The notes below the pieces were generated by a model. It was given only the letters and a program-made list of their open reading frames with translations. It was not told the origin of the DNA and did not search any database. Source: Lyophyllum atratum (lineage: Eukaryota > Basidiomycota > Agaricomycetes > Agaricales > Lyophyllaceae). From it: a DNA stretch of 64,000 nucleotides. Of this stretch, positions 31,478 through 42,829 are shown piece after piece. A program made the translations under genes and the position numbers. Within the stretch, counting starts at the first letter, position 1, and each line of letters opens with the position of its first letter. The stretch is from contig JACGCN010000076.1 of assembly GCA_014905825.1 (NCBI GenBank), positions 1 to 64,000 on the forward strand, in the 5' to 3' direction.

Positions 31478-31828
31478 TTATCTGGTCATCTCATCTTCCA
31501 TGGGCACGCCCAATCGCACACCACTCAACCTGCCGGGGGCGCGCCCGCCGAGCCTGGCAAGAACGCGTCCACTGAGCCTGGCAAGAACGCGCCCACTGAG
31601 TCTGCCACAGCGCGCCCACCAAATCTGCTGTTGAGGACGCGTCAACCGACACCCACTGTGCGTTTTTAGATATGTTCGACGAGCGATCAGTCCGATATTG
31701 TTGTCTTCATCACTGTCGTTGTCAGGATCATATTCCGCCGTAGACGTAAGAACAAGAGCTGCGAATTCTGATATGACTCTGTCAGCGTGTGCTATTTTCG
31801 TACCGCAGGTGACCTTGTTGTTCTCCAT
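31478..31828 (-). CDS. Hypothetical ORF with a Gly/Arg/Leu repeat tail (116 aa), possibly decayed
   Basis: Minus-strand frame from ATG 31828. The N-terminal part (MENNKVTCGTKIAHADRVIS, EFAALVLTSTAEYDPDNDSDED) looks coding and the open frame extends upstream to a TAG near 31890 with coding-like sequence beyond (AETPEPSWEW). The C-terminal part comes from a 28-bp tandem repeat on the plus strand (GAGCCTGGCAAGAACGCG, about 31549-31625) and gives repeated GRLSGRVLAR. No domain recognised. It may be a truncated or interrupted gene. Confidence 0.35.
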   Translation of the reverse strand: MENNKVTCGTKIAHADRVISEFAALVLTSTAEYDPDNDSDEDNNIGLIARRTYLKTHSGCRLTRPQQQIWWARCGRLSGRVLARLSGRVLARLGGRAPGRLSGVRLGVPMEDEMTR

Positions 31829-32165
31829 TATGGTTTCCGTGATTTCTATGGACTTGATCTTTGTAGAGTGTACTGCGCTGTTCTATATCTGCCATTCCCA
31901 CGATGGTTCGGGAGTTTCAGCCGCACTAACCTAAACGACTGATGTTCTGCTGCCACGCCAGCGCTAACCCGATCCACGCTAATGGGCGCTTTATGGCGCT
32001 AAATCGATTTCACTCACCGGACGGTTATCCGAGATAATACGGTAATATGTGGGGGTTTGAAGATTTCAAATCGGTGGATCAACACTGTCGCCGTGGTAGG
32101 AATCCACGCAGGTATCAAATAGCATACGCTAGCTATCCGCTCAGGTTTATGGGTGTTGCTTGAGG

Positions 32166-32564
32166 TCACTCCATGACGACACTGCAAAAACAAGCGCTCC
32201 GGTGATGTAAAACGGAAGTGATCACCTCAATTCGCCCGGTGGACGCACATGAAGCGAGAAGTGGAACCTCGGCAACAGCGCATCGGATATTTCGTCCGCC
32301 AACATGTGGCCACCACCAGATCTCAGGATTTGTAACCACGGCGGGAGATCTACACCAACCGCCGCCAGTCGCCTGTTTTCCGGTTTCCCGATCGTTCGAA
32401 TCATCAGATTCAAGACGGGTGGGATTATTACCGGATAATCGGGTGGTGTGAAACACCTGGACTCCGGCGTCTTTGGCGGCGATCCCTGCTTTTAGCGGCA
32501 CCGTGGATCTTGGATCTTGCACTGGCGGCCAATCCCGACGAACATGGATGGTTGTTCCTGGCAT
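32166..32564 (-). CDS. Hypothetical ORF (132 aa), divergent to the alcohol dehydrogenase gene
   Basis: Open frame from ATG 32564 (MPGTTIHVRRDWPPVQ). The composition is mixed and I see no domain, signal or membrane segment. It is placed 215 bp upstream of, and divergent to, the dehydrogenase gene. It may be a chance frame. Confidence 0.25.
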   Translation of the reverse strand: MPGTTIHVRRDWPPVQDPRSTVPLKAGIAAKDAGVQVFHTTRLSGNNPTRLESDDSNDRETGKQATGGGWCRSPAVVTNPEIWWWPHVGGRNIRCAVAEVPLLASCASTGRIEVITSVLHHRSACFCSVVME

Positions 32565-32779
32565 CTTCCGTCACTTCGACGACATCAATGACGTTCTGCA
32601 TCTCGGTATTCTTTTCAGGTCGTGCGGGATCAGACCTATAAACCTATAAACCATTGCAGTCCATGAGTGCTGAGAAGAATTGAACCTATCGACTCAACAC
32701 CTGTAAACTAGACGACAAACCAACAATTATCGCTACACCCACAATTACCACCCAACCTAACAGAAAAAAAAACAGCAAC

Positions 32780-34112
32780 ATGGGCTACCCCGACACTTTT
32801 GAAGGCTTCATGGTCAACGATTACAAAGACTGGAGCACTTTCAAGCGGCAATCGGTATAGCCCATTCACCCACGTCCGCTCTCCGCGGCTTCCCCAGCCC
32901 TCTCTGCCATCTTGCTGCGTCGCTACCACATTCTTCTCATAATTGCACCCCCGGATCCATCACTAACGCCTCCCCGTCTTTCTAGTTCAAACCCAAGCCA
33001 CTCTCCCCACACGACGTCGACATCCGGATCGAAGCGTGCGGCGTATGCGGCAGCGATCTACACGCGGTAACGAACGGCTGGGGCACTTCGATACCGCTCC
33101 CCCTCTGCCCGGGACACGAAATCGTCGGCGTAGTCGTCGCTGTCGGAGACGCTGTGACAACACTCAAGAAGGGCGACCGCGCAGGCGTGGGCGCTCAGAT
33201 CTGGAGCTGCATGGAGTGCGAGAACTGCAAGCACGAGAACGAGAATTACTGCCCTAAACAAATCGGTGAGTGCCACTATATGAGTCGGAGAGGTGGACTG
33301 ACAAGTGGCGACGCTAAGACACATACGGCGCCAAGTACCCCGACGGCACCATCTCGCAAGGCGGCTACTCCTCGCACGTTCGCGCCCACGAATACTTCGC
33401 ATTCCCGATCCCCTCGAACCTCGAGAGCGCACTAGTCGCACCTATGCTATGCGCGGGACTGACGACGTTCTCGCCGCTGAAGCGGAACAATATCGGCCCC
33501 GGCCACCGCGTCGCCGTCGTCGGCATCGGCGGGCTCGGACATTTCGCGCTCATGTGGATCACCGCGCTGGGCGCGGAGGCGTATGCGATCAGCCATACGG
33601 AGGGGAAGCGCGAGGATGCTGAGAAGATGGGGGTTAAGCAGTTTATTTACTCGGGTGAGGAGGGATGGGCGGAGAAGTGGAAGGGGAAGTTCGATCTGGT
33701 CCTCAACACTACCGATGCCGGACATCTCCTGAAACTGCCCGATTACCTCGGCACTTTGAAGGTCCACGGGAAGTTCTGGAATTGTGGGCTGGCGGATAAG
33801 CCGCTGCCGCAGGTAAGTCACTCCTCACCTTCCCTCCACGTTTTCACACGGGACGTATGCTGATATCCCCCGGGTCAGATCAACACATTTGACCTAATGC
33901 CCAACGGCGCAATGATCGGCGCAAACCACATCGGCAACCGCCAGGAGTGTCTCGAGATGCTGAAGTTGGCGTCGGAGAAGGGCGTCAAGAGCTGGGTGGA
34001 GGAGATTCAGATCGGCGAGGAAGAGTGTAAGGAGGCACTGACACGGCTTGCGGAAAACGATGTTAGGTATCGGTTCACGCTGGTGGGTTTCGATAAGGTG
34101 TTTGGAAATTGA
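32780..34112 (+). CDS. NADP-dependent zinc alcohol dehydrogenase (cinnamyl alcohol dehydrogenase/ADH6-type)
   Basis: Medium-chain dehydrogenase that reduces aldehydes to alcohols, or the reverse, with NADP(H) in the cytosol. Four exons: 32780-32854, 32986-33265, 33319-33812, 33879-34112; introns of 131, 53 and 66 bp with GT-AG ends. The spliced protein has 360 residues, the usual ADH6/ADH7 length. Visible sites: catalytic zinc Cys46 (ACGVCGSDLH), His69-Glu70 (CPGHE) and Cys163; structural zinc Cys100, 103, 106 and 114 (CMECENC...YC); Rossmann motif VVGIGGLGH (186-193), with Ser-His-Thr after the second strand, as in NADP users. All key residues are kept and all exons stay in phase, so the gene looks functional. 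TATAAA boxes occur near 32637 and 32647. The natural substrate cannot be told. Confidence 0.95.
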
Positions 34113-34304
34113 ATTAAAGGACAGAAGGAACGGGATTTGGCAGGAAGCAGAAGCCATAGGGATTCATTGGCCGTGTGCAGGCGGTCCGCCGATTGTGACT
34201 TTTAAGACATGTACATCATGTAACGACCTGATCCGTCCAACTCCCGAGTCCGTGAATGCACTTCTCCCGCTCCTTGATATCATCTCAACTATCCAACGCC
34301 AGGT
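34113..34304. other. Downstream flank of the dehydrogenase gene
   Basis: No feature recognised before the LTR-C fragment. Confidence 0.4.
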
Positions 34305-34375
34305 TGTCAGATGTAGACGTCCGATCGCTCCGAGGGAAGCCTGGCGCCAACGGAGTCCTCGCCGCAGGTGGCGCT
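34305..34375 (+). mobile_element. LTR-C (copia) 5' fragment
   Basis: Starts TGTCAGATGTAGACGTCCG and matches about the first 70 bp of LTR-C, up to GGTGGCGCT. It is cut there by a minus-strand LTR-D. Confidence 0.75.
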
Positions 34376-34585
34376 TGTCATAAAATGTCGAAATTCTGTG
34401 TACCTCGTCATGCGAGATCACTCGCTATGTCGAGATGCTTCCATTATCCGTTCTCACGGAGGTGACGAGCGGCGGCGAGCGGCCTCCATCCAATTCACCC
34501 CTCCCACCTTCCTTCATATATGCCTATCTTGTTCTTTCGGCTACGTTGCACTGTATACTACTTCAGATTACCCCTTTTTTGCACA
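34376..34585 (-). mobile_element. LTR-D on the minus strand (210 bp)
   Basis: On the minus strand it starts TGTGCAAAAAAGGGG at 34585, contains GGCATATATGAAGG and CGCTCGTCACCTCCG, and ends ATTTTATGACA at 34376. The flanks GCGCT and GCTTT match weakly. The sequence to the right (GCTTTCCGTGTG) resembles the next part of LTR-C, so LTR-D probably inserted into LTR-C. Confidence 0.75.
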
Positions 34586-35762
34586 GCTTTCCGTGTGAAA
34601 CAAGAGTGACAGAAAATGCAACTGTACGAGTGACAGCTCATGCACTTGCGTTGTACCCAAAGGGTGACAGGATCCATTCAGCAATATGCGGGAGGCTAAT
34701 TCACATGCCGGCTATGAGAGAGAGTATACTAACTACTCACTCGAGTGCTGGGGTGTCGCTGGAGTGTCGCAGTTTGACGGTGTTTTCGTGGACCTGAGTG
34801 TTTCGCCGTTTCGGTCTTCAGCAGAAGCCGGAGGCCCCAAAGCGGCATATTCCAATTTCCTGGTGGAACCGAATACCCACAGTTCATTGTTGATACCACC
34901 GCTGATAATAAAGTCTCCAGAACGTCAAACTATGAGGTTGGGGAATCCGGGTGGTCTATCTTTCAGAATATGGCACGTCCGGAGATGACAATGTTCTTAG
35001 CGCATTTTAGTGAGGTATCTGAGCACGGAACTCCGAAGGGATGGATGCAGAGACTGACTACTGTATAGTGAAGGGGAGAGTAAAAATATGCTTTGTGACC
35101 GTATCGATACGGAAAAAAGCGTATCGATACGGTGAAAATACGTATTTTGACCGTATTTATACTCTATTTGACCGTCCCGGGACGCCAAAAGCGTAGTTTT
35201 TACCACCCCCCCCCCCTTCACTATATAGTAGTTATGAAGGTTGTATCTAGAGAGCGAGAGCTGCTCACGATATTGTTGCTGTATAGAATACTATCATCAT
35301 GTTTATCTACCTTATATTTGACAGTATCGACAGAAGAACCATACTGGTTCTCACCTCCGCCATGTAGGTACATTACTGCTGACTCTAAACTACGCTCGGC
35401 CAAGGTAAGAAGTGGTAAACACTACCTTCACAGTCAGGAGCACTATCCTCAACTGCTTACCACGCTTGTAGAAACGTAAATTTACTGTGACTCCGCGGGC
35501 GGTTGCACCGGAGTTCAGACTTCACAGGTGTTTGCAACGGTGTTCACGACGAAAAATCATTTGCTGGGTACTCGAACAGGCTTTATAGGTGCCCCACTAT
35601 GGTCACCAGAGCCGGAATATCTAGACGAACAGTAACACAAAACACTGTCGAAGAAAACCTTGAAAATTGGTCCGTTCTGAATCATCAGAATTATTGACTC
35701 TTATTCCATCCTTGATGTCAGTCCCGAATGCGCCGATCCGAAACAGTCCCCATGCTCTGGCA
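34586..35762. other. No gene recognised; repeat with palindromes
   Basis: About 34930-35335 is related to 12320-12580 (see there). Inside it, 35099-35148 has three perfect palindromes in a row: CCGTATCGATACGG, CGTATCGATACG and AAAATACGTATTTT. A C-run of about 12 follows near 35205. Confidence 0.5.
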
Positions 35763-36200
35763 TCAATTGTCGGATTCCTGACCTGCGATCACCCAGTCGA
35801 GAAAGAGTATGCACCGCTCGAGACGATGCTTGGCCATCTCCGCATGTTCGATGATCTGATCCTCGAGGTCGAGGACGCGGTTCTGGGCCTTTGCGATTGC
35901 CTCGACGAGGTCCTCTTCCTCAGGATTTTCAGCGTGTACGCCGTGCTCGCGGATGAAATCGTGGATAATCTCCTCGTGGCGCATCCAGGTGGTTCGCTCC
36001 TGGTTGATGGCGTAGTCGATACGCGAAATCTCCCAGTAGATGCGGTCAACTTCTTCGAGTATCTTGGGGCCTGTGATAAATCACCCAAACTTTTGTTAGT
36101 ATGAGCGTGTATGGGGCAGAGCGTGTGCACGCGAGGGTGGCGAACCTTCGATGTCGGAAATGTCGGGCTTTGTAGCGGCGTCGTCCTGTGGTGCAGACAT
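35763..36200 (-). CDS. Small helical hypothetical protein (120 aa), two exons
   Basis: Exons on the minus strand: 36200-36146 and 36070-35763, with a 75-bp intron (GTTCGC donor, ACTAAC branch site, TCACAG acceptor). Spliced start MSAPQDDAATKPDISDIEG, joined to PKILEEVDRIYWEISRIDYA. The protein is mostly predicted helix with many Glu, Ile and Arg residues and continues into EEEDLVEAIAKAQNRVLDLE and IIEHAEMAKHRLERCILFLD, a coiled-coil-like pattern. It has no signal peptide or membrane segment. The family is not recognised. Kozak context and intron signals are good and there is no lesion, so a real gene is likely. Confidence 0.72.
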
Positions 36201-36246
36201 GGTAGGCAGGGAAAGAGAGGTAGTGCTTATTGATCGTTGATATGGG

Positions 36247-36462
36247 GTGTCGTTAACAGGTAGTTCGTTTGATCTCGGGAGTGTCGTTGACAGCTACGTG
36301 GTTTGGCGTCGGAAGTGTCGTTGAGTGGTAGTTCGTTTCGTGTCGGGAGTGTCGTCGACAGGTACTTTGTTTAGTGTCGGGAGTGTCGTCGATAGGTACT
36401 TCGTTTAGTGTCAGGAGTGTGGTTGACAGATACTCCGCTTGGTTTTGGGAGTGTCGTTGACA
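36247..36462 (+). repeat. 34-bp minisatellite, about 6.4 units, 46 bp upstream of the gene at 35763-36200
   Basis: Six complete 34-bp units beginning GTGTCGTTGACAGGTA or a variant and ending TCGGGA, plus a 12-base partial unit. Units are diverged by a few substitutions but keep exact length. The array occupies the promoter region of the minus-strand gene. Confidence 0.9.
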
Positions 36463-38480
36463 AATGACGCGAGATGGACCGGGAGTGGGGTGAATGTTTC
36501 CCCCGTAAAGTTAAGGTTGGCGTGTTGTGTGGGTCCCCTGCGAGGCTCTATGTTACGTGCGTCACAATTTGGCAGCTGCACCGTTCCCGCTGACCATGTT
36601 CTTATTCGGTGCTGCTTGGTCGGTGCCGCTTACATCGCACAATCTGCGCAATCCGCTTTATCGCTCGGCTCCTCCTTTTACTAAACGCTTGCTTGTAGTC
36701 TCCTTGTGCCGTTTTTGTATGCCGCGCCGGTACTATCAGTTTACGGAGTGCGGAGCACACGATAGATCTCACGGTTTCTCACCTCATCTATGGTGTAAGG
36801 TGATGGTGAAGTATCAAGGAGCACTGCTCTAAGATCTAAAAATTCACGCACTCGGTCATCCGAACTGTAACCGGAGGAGGAGATGAGTTCTGCTATTTGG
36901 GATCTGCTGTCTGGTCGAGCCACTGGGTCTCTCTCGCAATGGCAGACATATTCTGAAAATCTAGAAGGGTACCGGCCCGGAGAATCAGAAGAAGTAAGCA
37001 ACAAAACACTTCTATATTTCTACCAATCTTCCTACCAATCTTTCTGTCTATCTCATCAAATCTGGTAGGTTGTTTTCCATAGGCTCCTCCGAGTCCTCCG
37101 TCTTGAGCTGCGTCTTCGCAGTCTGCAGTCGCAATCTTGATCGGCCACTCGAAGGGGTAATGTACTACGTTGTTGGGGTTTACTGTGAATCGTGTATCTG
37201 TTGATCCAGGGGTTTCGGTCTGAAGGCAACTTCATTGACAACATATGCAAGCTTCTAGAACCCTCCCTCTTTGCCGCTGCTACCAAAGCTGGCTGCTGAA
37301 AAGTGATGCTCTGCTACGGGTTCCGGGTGATATCTTGTGTCCGTGCACGCAAACCGCCACCGAAATTTCGCTGTAGCTGCTGTAGCTGTCTGCATCTTTG
37401 GCGATACAGTTAAGCTTGTATGCCTCGAGGGACCTACTGCCTCAGCCCTCGGGAATATTCATTCACCGAAATTGGCGGAACTCATCCGACACTAATCGGT
37501 CGGGTTCTGCGGTGTTCTACATAGACCAATCCCGACCGAATTTGGGTTTGGTCTGGTCAGTCAGGATATATCCCGACCGATCAAGCATAGGTCGAGATAA
37601 GTCGGGCTAAGAAAGTAGACACGTTGGAATTTGTAATCTTTACAATCATTTATTCTACACCAGATCCTACTTGTATAGCGCGGCCAACATCTCCCCAATT
37701 TCCTTCACATCCGCCTGAGCCGCCGCAATCTTCCCATCCCTCACAAATTTGGAGACATTTCACAGCCTCTAGTACATCATCACGTGCTAATTCTTTCTCT
37801 GCTGGCATTTTTTTGGTCTCCAGCATTTCTGCGACAATTAGAGTAACATTCCGGACGCCCAGCACTTCCAGTATTGCTACGGTCGTCATCGACACATTCC
37901 GCACGCACAACTGTGACAGAAAAATATGCCGCTGATAGCCTTATCAGCTATTATGACTTCGGGCCGACCTGGGCTAACCGAGCCTGGCAAGGTTGGGCCG
38001 GTCGGGATATCTCGACCAGAAAAGAATCTGATCCGGTCTGGTCTATGTAGAACACTGCTTCATGTAAGGGGTAGCTCGGTAGCAAGATACCTGTTGCACA
38101 CTGTTTCGACGGAATCCGTTTCCGCATCTGAGTGTTCTCACCCATTGTGCCGACCCCTTCGCACGGTCCAATTTCCTAACCCACATCTCCGCTACTTCAA
38201 AAGACATGAAGAAGAGGGTCCAGCCTAGACTCGGCATGTCATTAGGATATTTGCGGAAGAATCCGAAGACTAGTGTGTTTCTAGGGCGCCGTTCGTTCAT
38301 TTTAGCACTGCCTTTAGCACTCCCGCCGAGTTTCACGCCACACTCTCAGGCTTCTGCTCCTCATCCGATCGACCCCCCACACGAAGACAAAAATTCGCTC
38401 TACAATAATCCCGGAGCAACCCCGCCTTTCCCGCCGCCACCCCCTAATCCCACCCTCGTCCACGCCGGCATCACACCAAC
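36463..38480. other. No gene recognised; one dispersed repeat
   Basis: About 36841-37075 is related to 39430-39659 (GGAGGAG-AGAT, GCAATGGCAGA-ATATTCTG, CTAGAAGGGTACCGGC-CGGAG-A). Near 37125, CAGTCGCAATCTTGATCGGCCACTCGA recurs near 40930. 37490-38060 has several inverted passages (TCTACATAGACCAATCCCGACC near 37516; the complement near 38035), suggesting a fold-back pair. No gene seen. Confidence 0.45.
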
Positions 38481-39344
38481 ATGGAGCAGAAAGTATCTAC
38501 GATTGATCCCAATCTTGTGAGTGATACCACCCCGTCCGGTGCCTTGATTTCCAGTGCCGGATCTAGTGCTGGGTAGGAGACGTCTTGGAGCCTCGTATCT
38601 CAGCATTATGCTGACATGCAAGAGATCGGAATCCACCCTTGGAATGAACAGCATGGGAGCAGTGAGGAGACTTCCACAATGGAAGTCAGAGATCACGCGC
38701 ATAGCGACTTTGGCACAGAGCGACTCGACATGGTAGCGTCTAGCAGAGCCGCCCAGTCGCAGGAATCGGAGAGCAACGACGAAGAGGCCGCTCAGCCACG
38801 CGCGCATACTCTCACCACCGTTGAAGAAAAGAACACCGTGGAGAAGAAGTCGAACAAGCGCATGAATCCTTCGCCCGACAGTGCCGAAAGCGAGTACTAC
38901 ACGTCTGTCGGTTCACCCGAGATGGCCGCCTCCAGTCTACGCACCACTGCTGCCGACCCCAGGCGCATCCTTCTTATGAAGCAACTCGCTCAGGTCGAGG
39001 CCAACCTGGCGGCCGATGAGGAGAAGCTTGCAAATCTCCGAAATGAGCAGAAGAAGATGGATGCGTCCAGGGCATTGATGTTCACAGAGCTGAGGGCACG
39101 ACGTGAGGAGAAACACGAGGAGTGGGAGACCTTAAGAAGGAAGAAAAAACTCGGAAAGAGGGCTTTTCAGAATTCAAAGCCTCACAAGGTGTTCCATCGG
39201 CTGGACTCCATGATAAGGAGAATGATTGAAATCGGATCCCAGATTGGGAATAGCGTGGGGTCGCTGAATCCTGACGCGGACAAGCATCCTAACGGGGACA
39301 AGGATCCTATCTTTCCTACAGCGAAGCTTTTGAGCAAGAAATGA
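38481..39344 (+). CDS. Coiled-coil hypothetical protein (about 251 aa), two exons
   Basis: A frame starts at ATG 38481 (MEQKVSTIDPNL) and meets a TAG at 38574. A GTGAGT donor at 38517 and an acceptor after a GCTGAC branch site (38624) remove the stop and keep the frame: exons 38481-38516 and 38625-39344. The alternative is a single exon from ATG 38616 (242 aa). The protein has a Ser/Glu-rich N-terminal half and, from about residue 120, a long charged helix (ILLMKQLAQVEANLAADEEK, LANLRNEQKKMDAS) typical of a coiled coil, followed by a basic stretch (LRRKKKLGKRAF). No signal or membrane segment. Probably nuclear or cytosolic; the family is not recognised. No lesion in the main exon. Confidence 0.65.
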
Positions 39345-41730
39345 TCAAGTCTCCTATTGGTGGCAGTTATGAAGCATAACCTGCTGCGGAACCTGGAGAG
39401 TCGATTGTTTTCAAGACTATGAACTCCTGTGCCCCTGGTGGACTAGGCGCCGATGGGTATTCTGTATGGTTTTGATGTTGCGAGCTGTATACGGAGGAGA
39501 AGATATATCTTGCTGTCTGGTCTTGCCGGCGGACTATCTCCCAATGGCAGATATATTCTGTGTATATAGAAAGGCACCGGCTCGGAGTAGAAGAAGGAGC
39601 AAGCAATAATGTCAGTTAAATCTCCCTACCTATCCTCTTCTCGCGGCAGTATATTTGACAGATACAAACCGCGAATCGGCGTCTCTGGATTGCCGAAGTA
39701 AAAATTGACAGCTATTTGAAAGCTGCTCTCCGGTACCAACACTCTCGGCACTGTGTTCTAGAATAAACACTAGTCGTATGAATTAACTAACACTAGCCCT
39801 GTTATAGACGATACAGTGCTCTTGGCGGATGATACTCATGCTACCCGTATGTAAAACAGTCGTACCCCACTGAGGACCCCACGGCTGACCATCAGGTCTC
39901 CGGAATGTGGTACTGTTGTAGGGGTTCCAGCCGATTTGTCGCACCCTCGCGCATAACCGCTGCTGGTGATCGGATACCGGAAGAGTTTCTCTGGAGCCGC
40001 TCAATCCGGGCTTCCGATTAGCTGCAGCTGCCCTGCAGTGTTGCGTTGATGGTCAAAAAGGAGCATTTTAGTGTTGTAGGTAAGTCGGTAATGAACGTGC
40101 AAACCTTCCCCAAGCCTCCTGCTCCTGCTGACCCCGGCCATGGGCAGTCGCAGCTATGAGGGAGTAGCTAACAAATGGTGTAGCTGGAGGTTCCGATCGG
40201 CATGAGGTCGATCCAGAGAAATATCGTCAATGGGAGTGGAATTGCGCTATCACTTCGGTGATAGCCGTGGGAGATTAACCTTTCTCACGATCCACGTTGA
40301 GGCCATATACATTTCCGCAGCCTTCATGTCCGTCTCCCCCTACTGGGGTCTACCATCCGTGTCTTCCACCACTACTCCACAACTTCGCCCGGATGCTCAA
40401 ACCTTGCCGTCCCTACCGCGCGGCTCCTCATTTCGCTTGCTGATAACTTTATTGTTTCCTCATGTTCCCATCGTCTCCACCTATCTAGCCCTTCCCCAGG
40501 GCACCTCCATGTTCTCTGTCTTCGTTCGCATCTTCCCAATGCCCATTTCCCGATTTCGATCTTAATCAGTCACTGGACGCGGTGACGCACAACGGCGTTA
40601 CGGTTTCGCACGACTTGGCCGCAGGTTGACGGGTGAAATGGCGTTGCTCCATGTAGCTGTTCTGGGCAAGCTCATCCGTTTTCCCAATCATCCCCTGAAT
40701 TCATACCTACTTCCTCTTCATCTCCTTCCCCTGGTGTCCTGTGTGTCACTGCCAGGCTGCCACTACTTGTCCCACCGTATTTCCCGAAATGTCTTGGCTG
40801 TGTCCCTCGGATGCTGCTTTTGATGAAGGCGTGATTATATTCGCCTTCTCCCCGTATCTCTCCCCTGCAGTTCCATTGATTTTCTCCTTGCTCTCCTCCG
40901 GCGTCTTTGTCAGCGTCCTCTACATCTCGGATTGCGATCTTAATCGGCCACTCGAGACCGGAAGGCACTACGTTGTTGCGGTTCCGCAAAACAAGGCGGC
41001 GGAGTGTTCATGCTGGAGGGAATCTGTAGTTTTCAGGCAGGGTCAGACGCGGTTCCATTTGCCATGCGCTTGATACCGAGAGTGTCGCAAGGGCAAATGC
41101 CGTGGTCCGTAGATGCTGAGAGCCGCCGTCGAACAGGGGCAGACGCGGATCGGGGATGCTGCGATCTCGGACAACACTCGGACAACACTCGTAACAATCT
41201 TTGAGTAACCGTTTCGTCATGAGCCTCCATCGATCTCGATTAACGGTGGTTCTGGGCAGAGGGTAATTGCCGGCATCAGCGGTGGCGTGGTGACGGGGAT
41301 CAAATCGAGTTTGTATGTGATGGACTTCTTGACGCTATGTATTATCGCAGGTTTGGCAGAAACAAGTGCAAGACGATGGGCACATACAGTCGGCCCCGCA
41401 GCGGTGAGCCCAGTGGAAATGTCACAACCATTCATCGCCATGCAATCGAAAAGCAGTCATTCCAGGTAATAGTTCCCCACAGTTTACAGTCATGCGTTGC
41501 CCTAATGATGGAAGCGTGAAACACGAAATCGACCATTCCGACTTGGTTATTGAAGAAGAAAAACTGCGGGGAGCCGTGTTCCCAAACGCGGCTCAGTCTC
41601 ACATAAGAAGCCACAAGTAACCCTCCTATCCTTTCCATCCTATCACCCCACTCCACATCTTGTCCCGCATCCCCCACTACCACTACACCCCCCTCAGCTG
41701 CCCAATTGCGACCCAAGAGAAAAATAAAAC
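39345..41730. other. No gene recognised; one dispersed repeat
   Basis: About 39430-39659 is the second copy of the repeat at 36841-37075 and ends GGCAGTATATTTGACA, like an LTR end. 40555-41000 contains two passages with CGATCTTAATC-G-CACT. The rest shows no coding region that I can support. Confidence 0.4.
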
Positions 41731-42829
41731 ATGAAGAAAATCCCGTGCTTCAAAACTTTTCAACGGCTGAAAAAGGATATCAAAAATGGAGCGAGGGCAT
41801 CAATGCTTTTGGTGCCGAAGCGCGGTATGTATGTGCTCAACACTCACGTTTCCCCAATCAATCATGGTCGCTGACTGCTAGAAGCCAGTCGCATCATGGA
41901 GCGTACGCGCAGCCTCTGGGCGGACCTCCGTGAGCGAGACCGGATGCACAACGGGTCTATCAAGATGCCTCTATTTGATGGCAGCAAGACGGAAGGTAAT
42001 TCGTTGAACGAAGTCTGGTTCGAGGACGATGAGATCATGAATACTCCTAATATGACCGAATTTCCAGGGGGTCATGAGATGATAGGGGGTTCTAGTAATC
42101 CTATTGATACGGATCTTCATCAAGCTGGTGAGGAGGAGGGAACATCAAGCAAGACCGAGCTGAAGCCCCAGACTACGTCTGCTGAGAACGAGGTAAGCAT
42201 CGTCGCAAACCGAACCCCGGCAGTAGAAATAACAATCACTAACGATACTCTAACAGCTCAGTGGCGGCAATGAGCCTGGTGTGGATGAGAGGAACCCGAC
42301 CAAAAACAGGCGCGCCAGCTGGAGTTCTGCCATCTCCACTGTCACTTGGGACAGCGCCCGTGGTTTCTGGAACATGCCGCACTGGGCGTTAGATAACACA
42401 CCTCTTACAGCTCCTTACATGAACGCCGATGACCTCAAGAAGTTACATTTGCATCAGAAATCCCTGGTAAACAAAATCCGCCGCAAGACCGGTATGGAGC
42501 CACAAGCGTTCAGAAAAGCCTCCCCCAACGTCGATGTGCGTTTCAAGACTCCTAATGGCATCGGTCATGACAGAATCGCTACGCAGCCCGATAATGTGCA
42601 GCAGGAACAGTACCTTCTGTCTCACAACAAGCGCCGGGCCGTCGTCCAACAGTCGGTCAGCTCTTCCTCCCAATACGTCTCTAGCTTAGTTCAGCAGCCG
42701 GAAGTTTTCGAAAACGTCTCAACCAACATCGTCGATAATTTCAAGGCCTCCGACGGCATCGATGGTGACGGAAACGCTGCGAGACCCAAGGACGTGCAGC
42801 ACAGACACCAATTCCTCCCGCTTTTGTAA
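41731..42829 (+). CDS. Hypothetical protein with an internal duplication (325 aa), three exons
   Basis: Exons 41731-41824, 41882-42192 and 42257-42829, introns of 57 and 64 bp with GTATGT/GTAAGC donors, CTGAC/CTAAC branch sites and AG acceptors; all joints keep phase. ATG 41731 follows AAAATAAAAC. The start is basic (MKKIPCFKTFQRLKKDIKNG). Then come an acidic middle and a polar C-terminal half with a motif near residues 165-195 (RASWSSAISTVTWDSARGFW). Two copies of a 38-residue unit lie near the end (FRKASPNVDVRFKTPNGIGH and FENVSTNIVDNFKASDGIDG). There is no signal or membrane segment. The family is not recognised; the clean three-exon structure favours a real gene. Confidence 0.72.

Noticed and set aside
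33058..33821. Two open frames antisense to the alcohol dehydrogenase (33058-33441 and 33447-33821)
   Set aside because: They are shadows of GC-rich codons in the dehydrogenase exons.
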